Positions 58,718-64,000 of a DNA stretch of 64,000 nucleotides are shown piece by piece; the stretch's first letter is position 1; each line of letters starts with the position of its first letter. Under the pieces are notes generated by a model that saw only the letters and a program-made list of their open reading frames with translations, had not been told where the DNA came from and did no database searches. The stretch comes from Streptomyces sp. WMMB 322 (GTDB lineage Bacteria > Actinomycetota > Actinomycetes > Streptomycetales > Streptomycetaceae): assembly GCF_900090145.1 (NCBI RefSeq), contig NZ_FMHI01000001.1:372001-436000 (forward strand), in the 5' to 3' direction. The translations under genes were made by a program, and so were the position numbers.

Positions 58718-59648
58718 GTGGCCTCCCTGCCCGGAGACGGACCGGCCGGGAGCCTTCCGGGCCGGGGCTGCACGCCACGACGAGTGTGCCATGGGGCGAT
58801 GGGCGGCTCGGCCGGGCGCCCGCCGAGCCGGGGCCGGCGACCACGCGCACCGGGCTTCCGCGGACTGCGTTCCTTCGGGTCGGGGCAGGGGCGGGGCATC
58901 TGTATCCGGGCCCGGCGTGCGCCATGCGTCCCTTTTGTGTCAAGGTCACGGTTTCTGCATGTGCGACCCCAGAATGTTCACATGCCGGAATGCGCCCCTC
59001 CGGGGAAGGGGTGGTGCGGAGGTGTGGTTGGGGTGCCACGCCGGGCTCCGGCTCTCGGCGCCGTCAACTCCCGTGGTTCGTTGCATTGTTGCAGGTGAGA
59101 TCCCTGGTGGAAGGGCGTGCGAAGGAGTCGCGGGGCGGCTGGACGTTCGGTGGCGGATCGTTGCATTCCGGATACTTCGGCTCTGTTTCCGCACCCGGAA
59201 CGGCCCTGTTGAGCTGCGCCGATGCCCGTGTCGAAGGGCGGCGTCCGCCAGGTGACGAGAATTCGCCCATCGCGCTGAAGCGTGCCTGCCCGCCGAAGTG
59301 CGCGGGCACCTGACCTGCGCCTTCGTCAAGACGCCAACTCGCTTCATCGCCACCGGTGTTGGCGGAACCTTTTCCTCTCGCACCGGTGTGGCCGGATTTA
59401 ACGGGTGTCGAGCCGTCGGGTATTCCCGATATGAATGTCGATGCACTCGGGCATCAGGAGTCGCGCCACAGGACGGTGTGCCCCGCACGTACCGCATGGG
59501 TACGGGGCGCCCCGGTCGGCGGCGAGGCACGGGGGGAAGCTCGCGAGTGCGTCGTCGCGTGCGCCCAGGCCGCCGTACCACCACGGACCTGTGTCCCCCT
59601 TTCCCACTGAATGCCGTTGTCCAGGCGCTCGTAGGGATTGGAGGGGGA
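58718..59648. other. 931-base intergenic region upstream of the injection-system genes
   Basis: Divergent control region between the small hypothetical gene and the sheath gene. It contains the twin palindromes at 59351-59388, an AT-richer segment (59391-59440, GGATTTAACGGG and CCCGATATGAATG) that may be the promoter, and a leader of about 200 bases. Open frames that continue upstream of the sheath start lack ribosome sites. Confidence 0.55.
59351..59388 (+). promoter_or_regulatory. Twin CACCGGTG palindromes, 30 bp apart
   Basis: CACCGGTG at 59351-59358 and again at 59381-59388, each followed by TGTTGG or TGTGGC-like bases. The 30-bp centre spacing equals about three helical turns, as expected for cooperative binding of a dimeric regulator on one face of the DNA. 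They sit about 260 bases upstream of the sheath gene. Confidence 0.5.
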
Positions 59649-61496
59649 ATGCCGACGAAGCCGACCTATCCCGGTGTTTACGTCGAAGAGATTCCCAGCA
59701 GCGTCCGCACCATCACGCAGGTCACCACAGCGGCCACCGCCTTTGTGGGCCACACCCGCCGCGGGCCTCTCAACAAGCCGGTCAGGGTGACCAGTTACGC
59801 GGAGTTCGAACGCCGCTTCGGGGGCCTGACCTCCCAGAGCGCCGTCGCATACGCCGTGCACCAGTTCTTCGGCAACGGCGGCTCCATCGCCGTCATCGTG
59901 CGCGTGGCCAAGGCCGGTTCGGGCAAGGCGGCCTCGGTGACCCTCGAATCGACCGAGGGCCGCAGCGAATGCCCCGTGCTGGAGATCACCGCCCGTGAGC
60001 CGGGCGTGTGGGGCTGCGGTCTGCGCGTGTCCGTCGACTACGACACCCCGGCACCCGAGGAGACCTTCAACCTGCGCGTCTTCGACGCCAGGGGCGAGGC
60101 CCGCGAGTTCTTCGGCGGTCTGTCCATGGACCCGTGCCACAGCCGCTACGTCCAGACCGTCGTCAACGCCGGCTCCACGCTCGTGCGCGCCGAGGTCGTC
60201 GGCGAGGGACGCCCCGACCCGTCCGGAACGGTCTCCAAGCCCTTCTCCGGGGACCTGCCCGACCTCGGTGTCGAACTGACCGTGAAGATCGGGGATGTCG
60301 AGAGGGAGTTCGTCCTCCACGACCCGGACGAGGACGGGGAGGCTCCCCGCAGCGTCGCCGAACTCGCCCTGCTCCTGGAGCGGAAGCTGCGGGCCCTGCC
60401 GGACGCGCCGGGCCGCCACGACTTCGCCGGCGCGGAAGTCACCGCCTTCGGCAACCGGCTCCAGACCGTCGCCGGCAGCAACGACCCGGAGGCCGTCGTC
60501 CGCTTCGTCGGCGAGTGCGCCAACGACCTGGGCCTGGAAGCCTCCGTCAACCCGCCCGTCTTCGCCCTCGAGGGCGGCGAGGACGGCGAGGCGCCCGGTC
60601 CGCGCGATCTGATCGGCAGCGAGGCCCGCAAGTCCGGGCTCCACGCGCTGCGCGACGTCGACGACGTCAACCTGCTCGCACTGCCCGAACTCGCGGCGTA
60701 CGAATCGACCGAGGACATGATCAGTGTCCTGGCCGCGGCCCAGCGGCTGTGCCGCGAGGAACGCATCTACCTCCTCGTCGACGCGCCCGCCGCCTGGTCC
60801 GGAGTGGACGCCGTCCGCACGGGCATCGCCGCCTTCGAACCCGTCCGCGGCAGCCACGCGGGTCTGTACTTCCCGCACCTGCAGATGACGGACCCGCTCA
60901 CCGGACGGCTGCGTTCCTTCCCGCCCTCCGGCGCCGTCGCGGGCGTCATCGCCCGTACGGACGGCGAACGCGGCGTGTGGAAGGCACCGGCCGGCACGGA
61001 AGCGCGCCTCGCCGAGGTTCACTCGCTGTCCGTGCGGCTCACCGACCGCGAGAACGGGCTGCTCAACCCGCTCGGCGTCAACTGCCTGCGGACGTTCCCG
61101 ATGGTGGGCCCCGTGGTCTGGGGAGCCCGCACGCTGGAGGGCTCCGACGCACGCGAGAGCGAATGGAAGTACACCCCGGTGCGGCGGCTCGCACTGCACG
61201 TCGAGGAGAGCCTCCACCGCGGCCTGCGCTGGGCGGTCTTCGAGCCCAACGACGAACAGCTGTGGCAGCAGATCCGGATGAACGTCTCCTCGTATCTGCA
61301 CACGCTCTTCCAGCAGGGCGCCTTCACGGGCGGCACCCCGCGGGAGGCCTACTTCGTCAAGTGCGACCACGACACCACGACGGACGAGGACGTCGACAAC
61401 GGCATCGTCAACATCGTCGTGGGCATCGCGCCGGTGCGTCCGGCCGAGTTCGTGATCGTCAAGGTCCAGCAGATGGCAGGGCAGTTCACGTCCTGA
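59649..61496 (+). CDS. Contractile injection system sheath protein
   Basis: A 615-residue tail sheath protein: N-terminal PTYPGVYVEEIPSSVRTIT and TAFVGHTRRGPLNKPVRVTS are family hallmarks, and the C-terminal sheath domain (about 400-615) has NCLRTFPMVGPVVWGARTL, VRRLALHVEESLHRGLRWAVFEPN and LWQQIRMNVSSYL. The sheath contracts to drive the inner tube. In Streptomyces such particles are encoded without phage head genes and act in the cytosol in development or stress. ATG 59649 has GGAGGGGGA upstream. First gene of the operon in this window. Confidence 0.95.
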   Translation: MPTKPTYPGVYVEEIPSSVRTITQVTTAATAFVGHTRRGPLNKPVRVTSYAEFERRFGGLTSQSAVAYAVHQFFGNGGSIAVIVRVAKAGSGKAASVTLESTEGRSECPVLEITAREPGVWGCGLRVSVDYDTPAPEETFNLRVFDARGEAREFFGGLSMDPCHSRYVQTVVNAGSTLVRAEVVGEGRPDPSGTVSKPFSGDLPDLGVELTVKIGDVEREFVLHDPDEDGEAPRSVAELALLLERKLRALPDAPGRHDFAGAEVTAFGNRLQTVAGSNDPEAVVRFVGECANDLGLEASVNPPVFALEGGEDGEAPGPRDLIGSEARKSGLHALRDVDDVNLLALPELAAYESTEDMISVLAAAQRLCREERIYLLVDAPAAWSGVDAVRTGIAAFEPVRGSHAGLYFPHLQMTDPLTGRLRSFPPSGAVAGVIARTDGERGVWKAPAGTEARLAEVHSLSVRLTDRENGLLNPLGVNCLRTFPMVGPVVWGARTLEGSDARESEWKYTPVRRLALHVEESLHRGLRWAVFEPNDEQLWQQIRMNVSSYLHTLFQQGAFTGGTPREAYFVKCDHDTTTDEDVDNGIVNIVVGIAPVRPAEFVIVKVQQMAGQFTS

Positions 61497-61563
61497 CGGG
61501 CCGGCCGCCGTCCGGAAGGCCGGCGGCCGGGTGACCGATCACCCGAGGAACCGAAGGAATCCG

Positions 61564-62088
61564 ATGGCTGAGTTCCAGATAAACGCCCATCGCTTCGACC
61601 CGTACAAGAACTTCAAGTTCCTCGTCCTGTGGGACGGACGTACGGTCGCGGGCATCAGCAAGATCAGCCCGCTGAAGCGGACCACCGAGGTCGTCAAGCA
61701 CCGCCACGGCGGCGACCCCAGCACCCCGCGCAAGTCGCCCGGACGCTCCGAGTTCGAGGGCGTCACCCTGGAGCGCGGAGTCACGCACGACCCGGAGTTC
61801 GACCGCTGGGCCAACAAGGTGTGGCAGGTCGGCGCCGGGCTCGGCTCCGAGGTGTCACTGGCCGACTTCCGCAAGGACATCGTCATCCAGGTCCTGAACG
61901 AAGCGGGCCAGGTCGCCGTCTCGCACAAGCTGTACCGCTCCTGGCCGAGCGAGTACCAGGTGCTGGGTGAGATGGACGCCAACGCCAACGCGGTCGCGAT
62001 CCAGAGCCTCAAGCTGGAGTGCGAAGGCTGGGAGCGGGACTACGAGGTCCCCGAGCCCGCCGAGCCCTCCTTCACCCACCCGGCCTGA
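61564..62088 (+). CDS. Contractile injection system inner tube protein
   Basis: A 174-residue phage tail tube-like protein (DPYKNFKFLVLWDGRTVAGI, then KRTTEVVKHRHGGDP and LERGVTHDPEFDRWANKVW). It stacks into the tube enclosed by the sheath. It lies 67 bases after the sheath gene. The ATG at 61564 was chosen as the family start (MAEFQINAHRF), with GAGGAACCGAAGGAAT upstream. Confidence 0.95.
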   Translation: MAEFQINAHRFDPYKNFKFLVLWDGRTVAGISKISPLKRTTEVVKHRHGGDPSTPRKSPGRSEFEGVTLERGVTHDPEFDRWANKVWQVGAGLGSEVSLADFRKDIVIQVLNEAGQVAVSHKLYRSWPSEYQVLGEMDANANAVAIQSLKLECEGWERDYEVPEPAEPSFTHPA

Positions 62089-62113
62089 ACGCCGGACGGG
62101 GGGAGCGACGGCG

Positions 62114-62875
62114 ATGGCGCACTCGGAAGCCGCACGCCTGCTGGCGGTCTGGGAGGAAGCACTCACCCGGACCGGCGCGGAGCGTGCGCAAATCCTGCAC
62201 CGGGCAGCACGCCCGCAGGCCGGCCCCGGCGAACTGCCGCGGGTCCCGGTCGGCGAGCGCGAAGCCGACCTGTACGCGCTGCGGCGCGCGCTGTTCGGCG
62301 ACCTGATGCAGGTGCTGATCGAGTGCGCCTCGTGCGGCGAGGCCATGGAATTCGACCTCGACGCAGGCGAGTTGGCGGCCCGTCCGCCTCAGCGGCCGGA
62401 GCCCTTGCGGGTGACGGCGGACGGCTGGGAGATCGACTTCCGGCTGCCCGCCGTCGCCGACCTCGAAGCGGCGGCCGAGGGGGCGGCCGGCGCAGAGGAT
62501 CCAAAGGCCGCGGCGCGCGCACTGCTTGTCGCCTCCTGCACCGTCAATGCCCGCAGGGACGGTACGGAGGTGCCCGCGGAGGGCCTCGCGGAACTGCTGC
62601 CGGAGCAGGTGCGGGACCGGATCGCCGAGGCGGCCGAACAGGCCGACCCGGCAGCCGAGATCACGCTCGACGTCTCCTGCCCGGAGTGCGGAGCCGGCAC
62701 CCCCGCCGAGCTCGACATCACCTCCTACCTGTGGACCGAACTGGACGCCTGGGCACGCGACTTGCTCCTCGACGTCCACCTCCTCGCCACCGCCTACGGA
62801 TGGCGGGAGCCGGACATCCTGGCGCTCAGCCCGGCGCGGCGCCGCTACTACCTGGAGCTGTGCGCTGATGTCTGA
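62114..62875 (+). CDS. T4 gp26-like baseplate hub assembly protein with zinc-ribbon cysteines
   Basis: A 253-residue protein. It fits the T4-type baseplate (gp26/hub assembly chaperone-like) proteins found behind sheath and tube genes in injection-system clusters; the C-terminal YGWREPDILALSPARRRYYL is the recognisable part. Two CxxC pairs (CASCGEAM at about 75 and CPECGAGT at about 194) could bind one zinc. It likely helps baseplate assembly. GGGGGGAGCG precedes the ATG. It overlaps the next gene by 8 bases. Confidence 0.72.
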   Translation: MAHSEAARLLAVWEEALTRTGAERAQILHRAARPQAGPGELPRVPVGEREADLYALRRALFGDLMQVLIECASCGEAMEFDLDAGELAARPPQRPEPLRVTADGWEIDFRLPAVADLEAAAEGAAGAEDPKAAARALLVASCTVNARRDGTEVPAEGLAELLPEQVRDRIAEAAEQADPAAEITLDVSCPECGAGTPAELDITSYLWTELDAWARDLLLDVHLLATAYGWREPDILALSPARRRYYLELCADV

Positions 62876-63695
62876 CTACTTCGACCGGCTGCTGGCGCGG
62901 CACGCGTCCCTGCCGCGCGCCGGCGGCCCGGCCGGGAAGCCCGGCGCCGGGGAAGTCCCCCGGGACGGCCGGACCGCGCCGGACGATGCCGCACCCGACA
63001 TGCGGCGGGTGCGCGTGAGACCGCGGCTGCCCGGCCCGTTCGAGCGCGTCGAAGCGCTCCGCGACCGGGACGACGGGGACGACGGACTCTCCCCTGCGGG
63101 CCCGCAGGTCCCGGCGCCGCGCCCGGCGCGCACGGACGAGGGCCCGGCGCCCCGCGGCGTACGGGAGATACACACGGAACGGCACACCGTCGTACGCGAG
63201 ACGTCGACCGCGCCCGAGACCGGCGAGCGGCAACAGGCTCAACACTCCCCGGGACGCGCCCTGTTGAGGCCCGTCCCCTCCCGTGCGCCGAGGCCCGCCG
63301 CGAGCGTGCCCGTGCAACCCGCGGGGCGGGGCGCGTCGCGCGACGCCGGCCCGGCCGGCACCGGCACACCGCAGACGGGCGCCGCGCCCGCGCTCGTCGC
63401 CCGCAGCGGGGAGGTCGTTGCCCGCTCCGCCGCCGCACGCCCGGGAAGCGGTGACCTTTCGGCGGCGCGCAGCGCCCGGCAGCAGGCGGCGGCAGGGCGT
63501 CGCGGCGGTGCCCGTCCGGCCGAACGCGTCGTCCACGTCCAGATCGGCCGGCTCGAAGTGAGCGCCGCCACCCCGCCGGGCGCAGGCCGCGGCGGAGCAG
63601 GCGAACCGGGGCGGCAGCAGACCGGCCGTACGGCGCCCACGGTGAGCCTGGAGACCTACCTCGCACGCGGCCGGAACGGGGAGAGGAGCAACTGA
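62868..63695 (+). CDS. Injection-system linker protein, low complexity
   Basis: A 275-residue protein. Only the termini look structured: MSDYFDRLLARHASLPR and the C-terminal RVVHVQIGRLEVSAATPPGA with TVSLETYLARG. The middle (about 20-225) is Arg/Pro/Ala/Gly-rich and probably disordered. Similar proteins occupy this place in Streptomyces injection-system operons; no function is established. The start overlaps the previous stop region, and GAGAGGAG near its end serves the next gene. Confidence 0.75.
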   Translation: MSDYFDRLLARHASLPRAGGPAGKPGAGEVPRDGRTAPDDAAPDMRRVRVRPRLPGPFERVEALRDRDDGDDGLSPAGPQVPAPRPARTDEGPAPRGVREIHTERHTVVRETSTAPETGERQQAQHSPGRALLRPVPSRAPRPAASVPVQPAGRGASRDAGPAGTGTPQTGAAPALVARSGEVVARSAAARPGSGDLSAARSARQQAAAGRRGGARPAERVVHVQIGRLEVSAATPPGAGRGGAGEPGRQQTGRTAPTVSLETYLARGRNGERSN

Positions 63696-63699
63696 GCCC

Positions 63700-64000
63700 A
63701 TGAGCAACGCACTTGCGGTCGCGCATGTGACGCAGGCGCTGGCGCTGCTGATCGAGAGCAACCTGCGTCCCGAGATCGACATGGCCGTATCCGTCGAGAC
63801 CCGCAAGCCGCCGGCCGAGCCGCCGCTGGAGCCGACGATCACCGTCTTCCTGTACCAGGTCACGCACAACCCGTCGATGCGCAACTACGACCTGCCCACC
63901 CGCGCGTCCGACGGCAGGCTGCTCAACAAGGCGGTCGCAGCGCTCGATCTGCACTACGTGATCAGCGCGTACGGTGAGGAGAACGAGCTGGTCGGCCAGC
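63700..64000 (+). CDS. DUF4255 (Pvc16-like) cap/tail terminator protein, partial
   Basis: The first 100 residues of a DUF4255 protein (ALAVAHVTQALALLIESNL, EPTITVFLYQVTHNPSMRN, AVAALDLHYVISAYGEENEL). In extracellular injection systems this domain forms the cap that ends the tube and sheath. GAGAGGAG lies 14-20 bases upstream of ATG 63700. The gene runs off the window. Confidence 0.92.
   Translation, partial: MSNALAVAHVTQALALLIESNLRPEIDMAVSVETRKPPAEPPLEPTITVFLYQVTHNPSMRNYDLPTRASDGRLLNKAVAALDLHYVISAYGEENELVGQ

Noticed and set aside
59298..59648. A 117-codon upstream extension of the sheath protein
   Set aside because: The family start is at MPTKPTYPGVYVEE with GGAGGGGGA before it; the extension has non-coding composition and covers the probable promoter.
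59649..64000. Prophage
   Set aside because: Only tail-type genes typical of contractile injection systems are seen; no integrase, capsid, portal, terminase or attachment site is visible.

Overview
The window is high-GC actinomycete DNA, almost certainly chromosomal Streptomyces or a close relative. Most codons end in G or C, GTG starts and GGAGG-type ribosome sites are common, TTA codons are nearly absent, and the gene families are typical of the genus: a conservon (cvn) operon, a subtilisin-inhibitor-like protein, DUF397 and DUF5753 regulators, a TetR/CYP105/ferredoxin unit and a contractile injection system. No rRNA, tRNA, insertion sequence, integrase or CRISPR array was recognised.

Layout. 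1-407: 3' end of an FO synthase gene (coenzyme F420). 0.5-4.3 kb: ADP-ribosylglycohydrolase, a DUF397/XRE regulator pair and a GPP34-like protein. 4.5-10.1 kb: a D-Ala-D-Ala carboxypeptidase with a very long repetitive cytosolic arm, then a large polytopic membrane protein. 10.3-13.0 kb: VOC protein, SSI-like protease inhibitor, a doubtful small ORF and a RibD/DHFR-type reductase. 13.1-20.2 kb, minus strand: a complete NHLP-type peptide export system with a 67-residue precursor that has a double-glycine leader. It is followed by a non-coding kilobase ending in a candidate small RNA. 21.5-29.5 kb: MFS transporter, secreted phospholipase A2, small Cys-rich protein, CBS-domain protein, secreted 5'-nucleotidase, DUF574 methyltransferase and CapA lipoprotein.

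30.5-42.8 kb: cvnABCD runs directly into a CYP157-type P450 (which lacks the ExxR arginine) and a CYP154-type P450. A UbiA-family membrane enzyme, a flavin/F420-type oxidoreductase, a CYP105-like P450 with its ferredoxin, a divergent TetR regulator and a second aconitase follow. The cvnA and UbiA genes each contain a TTA codon, which suggests bldA-dependent, developmentally timed expression. 42.9-46.7 kb: aromatic-acid-exporter-like protein, TetR regulator and YncE-like beta-propeller protein. 47.3-53.2 kb: a fructose PTS operon, fruR-fruK-fruA, followed by ptsI, which is coupled to a tiny upstream ORF. 53.6-58.7 kb: a carboxylic acid reductase (with the third TTA codon) and two small proteins. 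59.6-64.0 kb: start of a contractile injection system (sheath, tube, gp26-like protein, linker protein, DUF4255 cap), cut by the window edge.

Themes. Many proteins carry low-complexity arms encoded by short DNA repeats, and at least four genes have short tandem duplications that repeat the stop codon or lie just after it. The strongest candidates for an undescribed system are the enzyme-free NHLP peptide exporter with its cysteine-free precursor, and the TTA-controlled conservon/P450/UbiA locus.
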